Positions 35,230 through 44,807 of a stretch of 64,000 nucleotides of DNA are shown piece after piece (the first letter of the stretch is position 1; each line of letters begins with the position of its first letter). The stretch comes from Methanobacteriota archaeon (GTDB taxonomy: Archaea > Thermoplasmatota > Thermoplasmata > Thermoplasmatales > ARK-15), in NCBI GenBank assembly GCA_009758405.1, contig WSBC01000004.1, forward strand, positions 50,634 through 114,633. The letters run 5' to 3'. The notes under the pieces were generated by a model. It was not told the origin of the DNA. It worked only from the letters and a program-made list of their open reading frames with translations, and made no database searches. The translations under genes were made by a program, and so were the position numbers.

Positions 35230-35264
35230 AAAGCTTTAATAACACTTTCACAATCCATTAAAAT

Positions 35265-35678
35265 ATGATAAAATTCTTTCAGATAAATTCTATAGAGGCA
35301 AAGAGGTACATCAGGGCTGATACACTTATACCAGAAGTAAAAATAGATACAAATAGTACTGTTACAGAGATAAGGACCATAGATAAAAACCAGGCAGAAA
35401 TAACTTTTAGATTCAGTGCATCCTATTCTGGAATTGGAATTATAGCCATGGAGGGCTCAATAATATGGGAGGGTGATGTGCATAAAATGGAGAATGAATG
35501 GAAAAACAGGCATAACCTTCCCGAAGATTCAGTTCAGGAAATACATGCAGCAATTATTAACAATTGCATAATTGAGGCAATAATTATAAGCAAGGAGATT
35601 AGACTCCCTCCCCCAATACCGCCTCCGGTACAGTTAGGTCAGAGGCCAAAGCCACCAGAGGGCATGGATTACCACTAA
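35265..35678 (+). CDS. Conserved hypothetical, SecB-like beta-sheet protein
   Basis: The 137-residue protein has a long antiparallel strand pattern (TVTEIRTIDKNQAEITFRFS, then IGIIAMEGSIIWEGD), then two helices (SVQEIHAAIINNCIIEAIII), and a proline-rich tail (RLPPPIPPPVQLGQRPKPPE). This pattern recalls SecB-fold chaperones, but the similarity is only of strand order and weak. It converges on the TFS gene with a four-base overlap and lies 35 bases after the Lrp gene. Confidence 0.65.
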   Translation: MIKFFQINSIEAKRYIRADTLIPEVKIDTNSTVTEIRTIDKNQAEITFRFSASYSGIGIIAMEGSIIWEGDVHKMENEWKNRHNLPEDSVQEIHAAIINNCIIEAIIISKEIRLPPPIPPPVQLGQRPKPPEGMDYH

Positions 35679-35983
35679 TATTCTCTCCATCTATAGCCAC
35701 ATTTTGTACATATGTAAAATCTAGTTTCGGGTTCATCTGCTGCCCTTGTCTGTTTAAGCATCCAATATGCTCCCCGGTTCCCGCATTTTGGACAGGTTAC
35801 ATTTTCATCAACAGGGAGAACACTGAATTCACTATCAATTAAAATTACCTCCTTTTCCTTTGCCTTATCAACTATCTTCTCATTCTTCTCTTCCTTTGTT
35901 ATTGGCATTTCATAACCACACTTTGAGCATACCCATTTGCCCTTTTTTGGATACATCAATGAACCACATTTTGGACAAAACAT
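35675..35983 (-). CDS. tfs: Transcription factor S (TFS), TFIIS-like
   Basis: The 102-residue protein has the RPB9-like N-terminal zinc ribbon (MFCPKCGSLMYPKKG ... CSKCGY) and the C-terminal TFIIS ribbon CPKCGNRGAYWMLKQTRAADE; the Asp-Glu pair (DE) in the latter is the site that stimulates transcript cleavage by RNA polymerase and is present. The ATG at 35983 follows a TTTTAAATATTTATC box by about 28 bases; an upstream TTG is rejected. Confidence 0.93.
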   Translation of the reverse strand: MFCPKCGSLMYPKKGKWVCSKCGYEMPITKEEKNEKIVDKAKEKEVILIDSEFSVLPVDENVTCPKCGNRGAYWMLKQTRAADEPETRFYICTKCGYRWREY

Positions 35984-36029
35984 ATTCACCAAGAAAAGGG
36001 ATAAATATTTAAAAGTTTTTTAAAAAAAA

Positions 36030-38045
36030 TTAGAGAAGGTGGTATAATAGAATTAAGGATAGGAAAAGTATTGATATTGTATTTACCACCTTGATAAGGG
36101 GGTTAATCGCAGGACCGGCCGTGTCTTTAACAGCATCTCCTACAGTATCTCCAACAACAGCCGCCTTATGGGCCTCACTTCCTTTTCCACCAAAGTTTCC
36201 GAGCTCAATGTATTTCTTAGCATTGTCCCATGCTGCACCACCTGCTGTCATCATTATAGCAAGAGAAAATCCTGAGAGTATTACTCCCAATAAAAGTCCT
36301 CCAAGCGCAAGCGGTCCAAGTATAAAGCCTACGGCAAGTGGTGTAATAACAGCAATTGCCCCTGGCAAAACTAGCTCCCTGAGTGCTGTTTTTGTAACTA
36401 TGTCAACACATTTATCATATTCGGGTTTTGCCTTACCCTCCATAAGACCTTTAATCGTATCAAATTGTCTTATTACCTCCTGGACAATTGAATAAGCAGC
36501 AGTTCCAACTGCCTTCATAAGGTATGATGTAAAGAAGAATGGAAGTGTTGCACCTATCAAAAGGCCTACTAGCACAAGTGGCTGAATAATATCAAAGGAT
36601 GGAAATCCGTTTTGAGAGGCTATCTGCTGAAATGCAGCAAAAAGGGATAGGGATGCAAGTGCTGCAGAACCTATTGCATATCCTTTTGTTATCGCCTTTG
36701 TTGTGTTTCCCACAGCATCAAGTGGATCTGTTACCTTCCTTATATCATCCGGAAGACCTGACATTTCAGCAATACCACCCGCATTGTCAGTTATTGGACC
36801 ATATGAATCTATGGATATTATCATGCCTGCAACAGATAGCATTGCAGCTGATGCCACCGATATTCCATAGATGCCCTGAGGGGTGAATGAAGTGAAAGAT
36901 CCTCCAAATATCCAATATGATATAATAATGCCAGCAGAGACAACAATTGCTGGTAAAAAGCTTGCCTGTAAGCCATATCCAAGGCCTGTTATTATTGTTA
37001 TACCTGCACCGCTCTTTGAGGCCTCTGAAATTTTCTTTGTCGGCTTATACTTATAGCTGGTATAATATTCAGTAATAAATACCATAAAGGCCATTATTAT
37101 AAGGCCAATTAATCCAGTATAAAATATACCAATATCCTTTACATAGTAGTAAGCAATGAGATAGAAGCCAATGGCAGAAAGAATTACTGTAACAACCACT
37201 CCTTTATATAATGCCCCCATAATTGAGTTCCCTTTGCCAATTCTTACAAATGGAATGGCTATAAGTGTAGCTAAAATTGCTATTGCCCCAATCAATAAAG
37301 GTGCAATAACATATTCTACCTTCATATTAAGCGTATATGCAAGAAGCATTGATGATAAAGCGGTCACCACATATGTTTCATAAAGGTCTGCACCCATACC
37401 AGCGCAATCTCCCACGTTATCGCCTACATTATCAGCAATTACGGCAGGGTTTCTAGGATCATCCTCTGGAATACCATATTTAACCTTTCCCACAAGGTCA
37501 GCACCCACGTCTGCGCCCTTGGTATATATACCACCACCTACTCTTGCAAAAAGGCTAATTAATGATGCGCCAAATACGAATCCCACCATAAGTTCAGGGT
37601 TATGTAGCCAGAAATAGAAAACAGAAAGACCTAGTAAAGCAATACCCACCACTGAAAGCCCTGTAACACTTCCGCCCCTAAATGCTAGTGAGAACGCTTT
37701 CTGGAGACCTTCCTTTGCCTTATTAGCAGTTCTTACATTTGCCCTTATAGATATATGCATGCCAATGTAGCCTGCAACTGCGGATCCCAGGGCCCCTATT
37801 GCAAAACCAAGGGCCATTACTGGGCCATTGGGCAATGCCACGGCAATTATTATTACCAGGACCACTGCTACCATAGCAATTGTTGTATACTGTCTTTTCA
37901 TAAATGCCTGTGATCCTTCCTGTATTGCCCTTGCAATCCTTTTCATTTCCTCTGTACCCTCATCTTCCCTCAAGACAAGGAATGCCTGAACACCTGCATA
38001 TATGAGGGCAAGTATTGCAATGAGTACAATTGCAATTTCAATCAT
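36030..38045 (-). CDS. hppA: K+-independent H+-translocating membrane pyrophosphatase
   Basis: The 671-residue protein has about 16 membrane helices and the M-PPase sites DVGADLVGKV, GIPEDDPRNP, DNVGDNVGD and TDNAGGIAEM. The motif GNTTKA has Lys at the position that decides potassium dependence (Ala in the K+-dependent type), so it should pump protons without K+. It uses PPi from biosynthesis to drive the gradient. The ATG at 38045 has a GGTGATT site; GTG at 38048 is an alternative. A TTTTTATAAA box lies at 38077-38086 (minus). Confidence 0.95.
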   Translation of the reverse strand: MIEIAIVLIAILALIYAGVQAFLVLREDEGTEEMKRIARAIQEGSQAFMKRQYTTIAMVAVVLVIIIAVALPNGPVMALGFAIGALGSAVAGYIGMHISIRANVRTANKAKEGLQKAFSLAFRGGSVTGLSVVGIALLGLSVFYFWLHNPELMVGFVFGASLISLFARVGGGIYTKGADVGADLVGKVKYGIPEDDPRNPAVIADNVGDNVGDCAGMGADLYETYVVTALSSMLLAYTLNMKVEYVIAPLLIGAIAILATLIAIPFVRIGKGNSIMGALYKGVVVTVILSAIGFYLIAYYYVKDIGIFYTGLIGLIIMAFMVFITEYYTSYKYKPTKKISEASKSGAGITIITGLGYGLQASFLPAIVVSAGIIISYWIFGGSFTSFTPQGIYGISVASAAMLSVAGMIISIDSYGPITDNAGGIAEMSGLPDDIRKVTDPLDAVGNTTKAITKGYAIGSAALASLSLFAAFQQIASQNGFPSFDIIQPLVLVGLLIGATLPFFFTSYLMKAVGTAAYSIVQEVIRQFDTIKGLMEGKAKPEYDKCVDIVTKTALRELVLPGAIAVITPLAVGFILGPLALGGLLLGVILSGFSLAIMMTAGGAAWDNAKKYIELGNFGGKGSEAHKAAVVGDTVGDAVKDTAGPAINPLIKVVNTISILFLSLILLYHLL

Positions 38046-38184
38046 CACCGAATCACCAAAATGGTAAATGATAGGGTTTATAAAAATTTGTTGATTCTAA
38101 TAGGATTTCGTGAGTTTACATGTATCTAAAAATAAATTGTGAAAAAATTCAGTTTAATCTCGGTTTTTCTTGTAATTCGCTTCG

Positions 38185-38195
38185 AGATGCCTATA
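38185..38195 (+). repeat. Left terminal inverted repeat of the insertion sequence
   Basis: AGATGCCTATA is the exact reverse complement of 39677-39687. It includes the TAG stop codon (38191-38193, minus strand) of the transposase. Confidence 0.7.
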
Positions 38196-39669
38196 AGATC
38201 TTTTCAAGATCTAAATTTTCTATGATCTTTTTTGATATTTCATCCCTTGCCTCTATTTTCCTTTTTACCTTATCGCCAGAAATAATGTATATCGCCCTTA
38301 TATTTGATAGATAATCAGGCACATTTGCAAGAGATATACCCTCTATTTCTTTTAATTTGTTATACAATAGTGCAAGGAAAAGAAATGATAGTAATGAAAA
38401 GAACATATGAACCCTTATTTTATCGGGCGTGAAATGGTATATAGGTGATGCCAAATCTAGAACATTTATTGTCCTGAAGCACTGTTCTATTCTACCCCTC
38501 TTCTTGTACAGCTCTATTATATCCCTTGCATCCATGTCCATAATATTAGTGAAAAGTATTTCCTTTCCCATCCTTCTTATTTTTTCTTCCACCTTATTTT
38601 CATTTATCTCTATTTTATCATTGATCATTATAGTTTCCTGCAAATGTACTGTCTCAAGATAATTCAATGCCTTTTCCCTCTTGTTATAAGTGTCACTACT
38701 TAAAATTTCTTTGCATTTATCCACTGTTTTTGCAATAAGCTTCATTAATGCTTTATACTCCCTTTTGAATAGGGATTCACTCTTGTATACAATGATCCTG
38801 TGCTCCATTCCGTATATCTCCCTCTTGAATTCAATGAAATCTTTCTCTATTTCAAGGTCAAGAATATCACTATGGTCTGATGGCCTCAGGGATCCAATAT
38901 ATTTCCATCCTCTTGATGCTTTTACATTCTCATAGCTGTTATAGCCTTTATCATATACAAGTATGCCTTCAGGCAAATCAACTAAAATATCCTGGAATGT
39001 CTTTGAATCAAATACATTCCCTGGATATGCATTACCCTTATAAGGTATGTAATCATAGTTCGCTGCTATGTAATATGATATCTGGTTTAGGTCATACCTG
39101 TGCTTCTTGTTGTATCCTTTCTTTGCAATTTCATTCTCTTCCATGAATGTATAAATGTTTGATGCATCAATTATTATCTTGGAAAAATCCGCCATGTTCT
39201 TTAACTTCTTCTGTATCTCTGACCATATTTCATCTATGTCTCTTTCAGTGAACCTTTCCATCATATTCCAGTATTTCTGCGAAGATACTTCAGGGTATAT
39301 TGTTGATAGTATGTCATTTTTGAGCCATTTTTCAATGCCGTTCTTGGATCCTGGGTCTGATAGCCTGTTTGCAATGAAAATCTTTACATAATCTCCAGGT
39401 GAAATTCCTTTACCCTTATGATTCATTATTCTGTTTATGGTATTGGTAAGATCAAGCATATTGTCAATGTATGTAACAGCAGCTGAAACACCATAGGATA
39501 AGCTATATGCCTCAACATTCTCTATAGGCTGTTCAATTAATTTTGCAAGGTTCTCCATATCACCAATATAAATTTCCTTTACAACCCTAGATTTACCATT
39601 TATTCTCTTATTCCACCTTAAAACAAGTCTTTTCTTTTTTCCAATGGTCTTCCAAGTAAGATAAGGCAT
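38191..39669 (-). CDS. DDE transposase, IS4 superfamily (IS1634-like)
   Basis: The 492-residue protein has a first catalytic Asp in IIIDASNIYTF, a second in ILVYDKGYNSY, and the third acidic residue in YKKRGRIEQCFRTIN, the Y-x2-R-x3-E signature of IS4-like transposases. The N-terminus (PYLTWKTIGKKKRLVLRWNK) is basic. The frame is uninterrupted and ends inside the left inverted repeat. No DNA-binding HTH is clear. Confidence 0.88.
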   Translation of the reverse strand: MPYLTWKTIGKKKRLVLRWNKRINGKSRVVKEIYIGDMENLAKLIEQPIENVEAYSLSYGVSAAVTYIDNMLDLTNTINRIMNHKGKGISPGDYVKIFIANRLSDPGSKNGIEKWLKNDILSTIYPEVSSQKYWNMMERFTERDIDEIWSEIQKKLKNMADFSKIIIDASNIYTFMEENEIAKKGYNKKHRYDLNQISYYIAANYDYIPYKGNAYPGNVFDSKTFQDILVDLPEGILVYDKGYNSYENVKASRGWKYIGSLRPSDHSDILDLEIEKDFIEFKREIYGMEHRIIVYKSESLFKREYKALMKLIAKTVDKCKEILSSDTYNKREKALNYLETVHLQETIMINDKIEINENKVEEKIRRMGKEILFTNIMDMDARDIIELYKKRGRIEQCFRTINVLDLASPIYHFTPDKIRVHMFFSLLSFLFLALLYNKLKEIEGISLANVPDYLSNIRAIYIISGDKVKRKIEARDEISKKIIENLDLEKIL

Positions 39670-39676
39670 AATAATG

Positions 39677-39687
39677 TATAGGCATCT
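39677..39687 (-). repeat. Right terminal inverted repeat of the insertion sequence
   Basis: TATAGGCATCT on the plus strand, the perfect complement of the left end at 38185. It lies eight bases before the transposase start codon. Confidence 0.7.
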
Positions 39688-39893
39688 ATAATATAAATAA
39701 TTTTCCCTTAAAATACCATTTTAATGATAATAAAATTAAAGCTAAAATTAAAATTATATCAATAAAAGAAAATATGCATCTACAATAAAAATACATGAAA
39801 GATTGTTATAGATTAATTTTCTTAAAATTCAATTTACAATACCTGTAAAGTTACGATTTTTTATATAAATATTATATATTAAATAAAAATATT

Positions 39894-40685
39894 TTAATGT
39901 TTTCTGAATTTTTCAAAATAACTCGAAGGGAAGCGAAGCAAATTCCATTCTGGTGTAGAGAATTTTATTTTATACAATTCTTCTGCTAGATCAAGTTCAT
40001 TTTTTGTAGGTATGTCGTATACAGCCTTTTCCCCAAGAAGTTTAGAATATGATTGCACCATGGCATCTATAATCTCATCGAAATTTACCTTTCTTCCAAT
40101 GGCATCGTTTAAATTAGTTACCCTATATTTCACCTCTGAAATACCCTTATCTGATAGCTTTATTTTAGGTACTTTTAAAACAGATGAAAGCATCTGAAGA
40201 TCAGTATCGACAAGGAGTGTGCCGTGAAGAAGGTAATAATCGTCCCTGAATGTAGCGGAGGTACCACTTACCTTTCTTTCGTTACCATTATGTTGCACCA
40301 CCACATCATTTACATTCTCCACCTTTACCTTTGCAAAATTCTTAAGGGTGTCAACAAATCCCTTCAAAAGAAAATCGTAAATGTAATTGATACCACCACC
40401 CTTTGGTCCCTTTACAGCTATTGTCCAGACAAGGCACCCAAGATCCTGATAAACAGCCCCACCACCTGTTATTCTCCTAAGTACATCCACCTTATGCTCC
40501 CTTATTTTTTCAAAGTTCAATTCCTCTTCAGCAAGCTGAAAATAACCTACTATGGCTACGCTCCTATGCCTCCATATCCTCAATGTATTTGGAACATTCC
40601 CTTTTTGAAGTTCCCTCCACATTGCCTCCTCAAATGCCATGCTGAGATGCGGATTTCCTGGTATTTCATATATAAGCACCCTCAT
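39894..40685 (-). CDS. lplA: Lipoate-protein ligase A, catalytic subunit
   Basis: The 263-residue protein has the LplA N-terminal catalytic domain: HRSVAIVGYFQ, RRITGGGAVYQDLGCLVW (lipoate/ATP site) and HNGNERKVSGTSATF with the catalytic Lys. It activates lipoate to lipoyl-AMP and transfers it to E2 or GcvH proteins. The small C-terminal domain is missing and is supplied by the gene just upstream, with an ATGA overlap, as in Thermoplasma acidophilum. Confidence 0.93.
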   Translation of the reverse strand: MRVLIYEIPGNPHLSMAFEEAMWRELQKGNVPNTLRIWRHRSVAIVGYFQLAEEELNFEKIREHKVDVLRRITGGGAVYQDLGCLVWTIAVKGPKGGGINYIYDFLLKGFVDTLKNFAKVKVENVNDVVVQHNGNERKVSGTSATFRDDYYLLHGTLLVDTDLQMLSSVLKVPKIKLSDKGISEVKYRVTNLNDAIGRKVNFDEIIDAMVQSYSKLLGEKAVYDIPTKNELDLAEELYKIKFSTPEWNLLRFPSSYFEKFRKH

Positions 40686-40963
40686 GGAACCACCTCCCTA
40701 AGTGCTCCTATTATTGTTTTTTTGAAATCATCAACTGTACAGCCTATCATGGTAGCATTTGATAAAACCTCCTCCACCTTCCTGGATATTAGCTCCTCCT
40801 CTGGTTTAACTCCCCTTAAACTATTTTCGAGTTCCCATACCATATCCTCTGGAAATATCAAAAAATCACCAGTTATCTTTACCTCAATACTATCATCAAA
40901 CAGAGAAACTGTGGCCCTGATCAGGCCCTTTTTTGCCTTATATTCATAGATCCCAATCTTCAT
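40682..40963 (-). CDS. lplB: Lipoate-protein ligase accessory subunit LplB
   Basis: The 93-residue protein begins MKIGIYEYKAKKGLIRATVS and fits the LplA C-terminal accessory domain (about 90 residues), including the ISRKVEEVLSN helix. In bipartite archaeal ligases this subunit is required for activation of lipoate. It is upstream of and overlaps lplA by four bases. Confidence 0.9.
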   Translation of the reverse strand: MKIGIYEYKAKKGLIRATVSLFDDSIEVKITGDFLIFPEDMVWELENSLRGVKPEEELISRKVEEVLSNATMIGCTVDDFKKTIIGALREVVP

Positions 40964-41004
40964 AAATAAGAAAAAAATAAATGTGTTAATAAATTTTTAT
41001 CCTG

Positions 41005-43572
41005 TTATTTTATAATTATTGTTACATCATTGATGTTTATTACATCCACCTTTTTTCCTTTGAAAGTATATATTTTTTTGAATTCAAAATAATCCTTTGG
41101 AATTTTTATTCCTTTGAATTCAAAACCTTCCAAAAGCCTTTCGGGAGGTATATTTTTAAAAAATTCCATAAAATTAGATACAGAATTTTTTAACAATGGA
41201 CCTATCTTTGAAAGGTCCGGTTTTGCCTCAACAATAATTTCCTTCAGGCTTGCATTTTTAATGATTTCTAATTTGGAAATACCAAGTGATCCCTTTATTG
41301 AATCATATGCCGAGGTAATGTCAAGCTTAGGAGAGATTATTATCACTTCATTGATTCCACGCAAATTATTCTCATTTTTATATCTTCTTAATGATGCTAT
41401 TATATCCTTTACAATCCTTCCCTCATCAAGGAAAATTTTCTCATACTTTTCAGGCCAAGTCTCAAGATGTATGGATATTTCCCCTTCATATTTAGAAAAC
41501 AGTCTATGGTATATCTCCTCTGTTATATGGGGCATAAATGGTGCATACATCTTAATTATTCCTAAAAATACATTGTAAAGTGTATACTGTGTTCCTAGAT
41601 TCTTTGAAACCCTGTATTTTATTAATTCAATATAATGATCAGCAAAAACATGCCAGAAGAATTCATCAAGCTCCCTAATTGCCCTATCATACCTATACTG
41701 GTCCATAAAAAGTGTTACGTTCTCCAGTGTTTCTGAAAACTCGGAGAGTATCCAGAGGTCCATGGAATCCTCTGGGTATATTTCACTTTTACCCTTTATA
41801 TTCATTTCAATAAAGTTTGCAACATTCCAGAGCTTGTTCAACAATTTTTTACCATGAACAAGTTCCCTTTTCCTGAAGGGAGTGTCTTCACCAAGGGTAC
41901 ATGTTGCAGCAAAATATCTAAAGGGATCGGTACCAAATTCTTCGATAATCTTTAGTGGATCAACTACGTTCCCCCATGAGGCGTGCATGGGTCTACCATC
42001 CTCTGCAAGAATGTGGCCATCTATAAATATATCATTCCATGGTTTATTACCTGTTGCAATATCGCACCTTATGATTGAATAAAATGCCCAGGTCCTTAAT
42101 ATATCATGGGCCTGTGGTCTTAGACTCATGGGATAAAGTTTTTTGAAAAGATTATTATCCCTATAAAAGTAAGTATTGAAAAGGGGGGAGATGGATGAAT
42201 CTACCCATGTATCAAATACCTCCTCAACACCTTTTAGCGGCTTTCCACATATGGGACATTTATCAACAGGTGGATTTTCTACAGTTGGATCCACGTGGCT
42301 ATTCCTTTTTAGGAGATCTTCCTTTGATGCATAAACCACATGGCCATCAGGACATATCCATGCAGGAATAGGTGTTGCAAAATATCTTTGCCTTGAAACA
42401 ACCCAGTCCCATTCAAGGCCATTTACCCAATCCTCCAGTCTTTTTTTCATAAACTCTGGATACCATTTTAGCTCATTTGCTATTTGCAATATTCTATCCT
42501 TAAGTTCAACTGTCTTTATAAACCACTGTTCCTTGTTAACAATTTCAAGGGGTGTACCGCACCTCCAGCATGTACCCACATTATGCTCTATCTTTTCCAC
42601 TTTAACAAGCCTTTTTTCTTCTTCTAATCTTTTCAAAATCTCCTTTCTTGCATCTAATGTATATAGGCCGGAAAATTCACCGGCAATATCCGTCATTCTA
42701 CCCTGATCATCTATGCTCTGTATTATCTCAAACCCATGTTTTTTTATTAGTTTTAGATCATTCCTATCACCTATTGAACATACCATCTCTATCCCTGTTC
42801 CAAATTCCATATCAATTGATTCATCTGCTATTATTGGCACCTCCCTGTTGAATATTGGTATTCTTGCCTTTCTATTTTCAAGATCCTTATATCTTTCATC
42901 CCTTGGGTTAAATGCAATAAAAAGGCAGGCTGGAATTAGTTCTGGCCTTGTTGTTGCTATTGTTACATATTTATTTTCAACATCAAATTTAATGTAATAT
43001 AGATCAGTTTGTGTATTAACATAGACTATTTCAGATTCGGCAATAGCAGTTGAGCATCTAGGGCACCAATTTACCGGGTGCATACCCCTATAAACCATAC
43101 CCTTTTCCACAGCATCTAAAAATGTAAGCTGTGTAATTCTTCTATACTCGGGTGAATCTGTCTGGTAATAAATCGTTGGATCCATTGATTCGCCAAGTAT
43201 CTTGAACTGCATCTTCATAGTATCTATTTTAGAGTTTGCAAATTCCTCGCAAAGTTGAATAAACTTATGCCTTTCCATCTCCCTCATCTTAATATTATTT
43301 AGCTTTTCTACATTTACTTCTATTGGCATACCATTAACATCGAAGCATAATGGGAAAAACACGTTATATCCCCTCATCCTTTTATATCTTGCAATGAAAT
43401 CTATATGTGTATAATGTGTAGCGTGGCCAAGATGTAATGCCCCACTGGCATATCTTGGAGGATTATCTATTGAATATATCTCCCTGTTTGAGTTAAAATC
43501 AAATCTGTATATACCTTCCTTTTCCCAGAATTCCTGCCATTTTTTCTCCACACTCTTAGCATCGTAATTCAT
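41005..43572 (-). CDS. valS: Valyl-tRNA synthetase
   Basis: The 855-residue class I synthetase has a HIGH-type motif HLGH (ALHLGHATHY), an editing domain (about 200-340, with TTRPELIPACLFIAF), the GWTWD-like helix GLEWDWVVSRQRY, zinc pairs CPRC and CWRC, and a helical anticodon-binding domain. The KMSKS loop is not canonical: residues 528-535 read PMHASWGN in place of KMSKSxGN. The rest fits ValRS. It is divergent from the thiolase gene across 60 bases. Confidence 0.93.
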   Translation of the reverse strand: MNYDAKSVEKKWQEFWEKEGIYRFDFNSNREIYSIDNPPRYASGALHLGHATHYTHIDFIARYKRMRGYNVFFPLCFDVNGMPIEVNVEKLNNIKMREMERHKFIQLCEEFANSKIDTMKMQFKILGESMDPTIYYQTDSPEYRRITQLTFLDAVEKGMVYRGMHPVNWCPRCSTAIAESEIVYVNTQTDLYYIKFDVENKYVTIATTRPELIPACLFIAFNPRDERYKDLENRKARIPIFNREVPIIADESIDMEFGTGIEMVCSIGDRNDLKLIKKHGFEIIQSIDDQGRMTDIAGEFSGLYTLDARKEILKRLEEEKRLVKVEKIEHNVGTCWRCGTPLEIVNKEQWFIKTVELKDRILQIANELKWYPEFMKKRLEDWVNGLEWDWVVSRQRYFATPIPAWICPDGHVVYASKEDLLKRNSHVDPTVENPPVDKCPICGKPLKGVEEVFDTWVDSSISPLFNTYFYRDNNLFKKLYPMSLRPQAHDILRTWAFYSIIRCDIATGNKPWNDIFIDGHILAEDGRPMHASWGNVVDPLKIIEEFGTDPFRYFAATCTLGEDTPFRKRELVHGKKLLNKLWNVANFIEMNIKGKSEIYPEDSMDLWILSEFSETLENVTLFMDQYRYDRAIRELDEFFWHVFADHYIELIKYRVSKNLGTQYTLYNVFLGIIKMYAPFMPHITEEIYHRLFSKYEGEISIHLETWPEKYEKIFLDEGRIVKDIIASLRRYKNENNLRGINEVIIISPKLDITSAYDSIKGSLGISKLEIIKNASLKEIIVEAKPDLSKIGPLLKNSVSNFMEFFKNIPPERLLEGFEFKGIKIPKDYFEFKKIYTFKGKKVDVININDVTIIIK

Positions 43573-43632
43573 TGTTATCTTTCATCGTTATAGTAAATAA
43601 AAACTTTTTTAATTTTAAAGCTATTACCATCT

Positions 43633-44805
43633 ATGAATACATATATTGTTTCTGCAGTTAGAACTCCTGTTGGAAAATATGGTAGATCCTTTCTTGACGT
43701 TCCTGCTGTAGAGCTTGGAAGAATTGCTGTTGAGGAGGCAATAAAGAGGGCCGGGATTAAAAAAGAGCTTGTTGATGAGGTCATAATGGGTAATGTTCTA
43801 CAGTGCGGATTGGGACAGAACCCAGCAAGACAGGTGGCACTTAAGGCCTCATTCCCCAACTCCATAAGTGCATTTACAGTAAACAAGGTTTGTGGTTCAG
43901 GCCTCAAGGCTGTTACACTTGGAGCACAGGCAATAAAGGCAGGCGATGCGGACATTATAGTTGCTGGTGGAATGGAAAATATGAGCCAAGCCCCTTATTT
44001 CGTTAGGGGTGTCAGGTTTGGCCTCAGGTATGATAACTCCACTTTTTATGATGAGATGATTTATGATGGTCTATGGGACATATATTATAATGTGCACATG
44101 ATCAAGACAGGGGAGGTAATAGCAGAAAAATACGGCTTAACAAGGCAAGAAATTGATGAATTTGCCTACAGAAGCCATATGAGGGCAAAGCAGGCAAGGG
44201 ATTCTGGAAGGTTTGAAAAGGAGATAGTGCCTGTAAAAACTAATTCAGGAGAGGTAAAAAATGATGAGGGCATAAGGGACGATACAACTGTTGAAAAACT
44301 TCTTTCCCTCAAGCCTGTTCTTAAGGATGGTAGGTTTGTTACCGCTGGAAATGCATCACAGCTGAGTGACGGTGCCTCAGCACTAGTTTTAATGAGCGAA
44401 AAAAAGATCAAGGAACTTGGGATAGAGCCCATGGCAATGATTATTGCCTACAATACTGTTGGTGTTGATCCTTTGTATGTGATGGAGGCACCAATACCAG
44501 GAACAAGGGCACTTCTTGAAAAAACTGGGATGAGGATGGATGATATCGATGTTTTTGAACATAATGAAGCCTATGCATCTGCCAGTGTTGCAGTAAAAAA
44601 GGCTCTGAACATCCCTGAGGAGATATTCAACATACATGGAGGGGCTGTTGCCCTGGGGCATCCCATAGGGGCAAGTGGTGCCAGGGTACTTACTACACTT
44701 CTTCATTCACTTATAGAGGTAAATGGAACCTATGGTCTTGAAACAATATGCCTTGGTGGAGGGAATGCTGTGAGTATTATTGTAGAGAATTTAAGGAGGA
44801 GATGA
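43633..44805 (+). CDS. Acetyl-CoA C-acetyltransferase (thiolase)
   Basis: The 390-residue thiolase has the acyl-accepting cysteine C87 in [11 protein letters not shown], the His in [12 protein letters not shown] and the second Cys in [11 protein letters not shown]. It joins or splits acetoacetyl-CoA. The downstream 3-hydroxyacyl-CoA dehydrogenase starts three bases after its stop; the two could form a fatty-acid or amino-acid carbon oxidation module, or a biosynthetic one. Confidence 0.94.
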   Translation: MNTYIVSAVRTPVGKYGRSFLDVPAVELGRIAVEEAIKRAGIKKELVDEVIMGNVLQCGLGQNPARQVALKASFPNSISAFTVNKVCGSGLKAVTLGAQAIKAGDADIIVAGGMENMSQAPYFVRGVRFGLRYDNSTFYDEMIYDGLWDIYYNVHMIKTGEVIAEKYGLTRQEIDEFAYRSHMRAKQARDSGRFEKEIVPVKTNSGEVKNDEGIRDDTTVEKLLSLKPVLKDGRFVTAGNASQLSDGASALVLMSEKKIKELGIEPMAMIIAYNTVGVDPLYVMEAPIPGTRALLEKTGMRMDDIDVFEHNEAYASASVAVKKALNIPEEIFNIHGGAVALGHPIGASGARVLTTLLHSLIEVNGTYGLETICLGGGNAVSIIVENLRRR

Positions 44806-44807
44806 TT

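Larger units (their letters stand above)
38185..39687 (-). mobile_element. IS4/IS1634-type insertion sequence (about 1.5 kb)
   Basis: A full-length transposase is flanked by 11-bp perfect inverted repeats, for a total of 1503 bp. No target duplication can be seen directly outside (TTCGCTTCG on the left, ATAATATAA on the right). The element sits between the 3' end of lplA and the promoter of hppA. Both ends and the frame look intact, so the element may be active. Confidence 0.75.

Noticed and set aside
38175..39697. Target-site duplication of the insertion sequence
   Set aside because: The bases flanking the inverted repeats do not match on the two sides, so no duplication is claimed.
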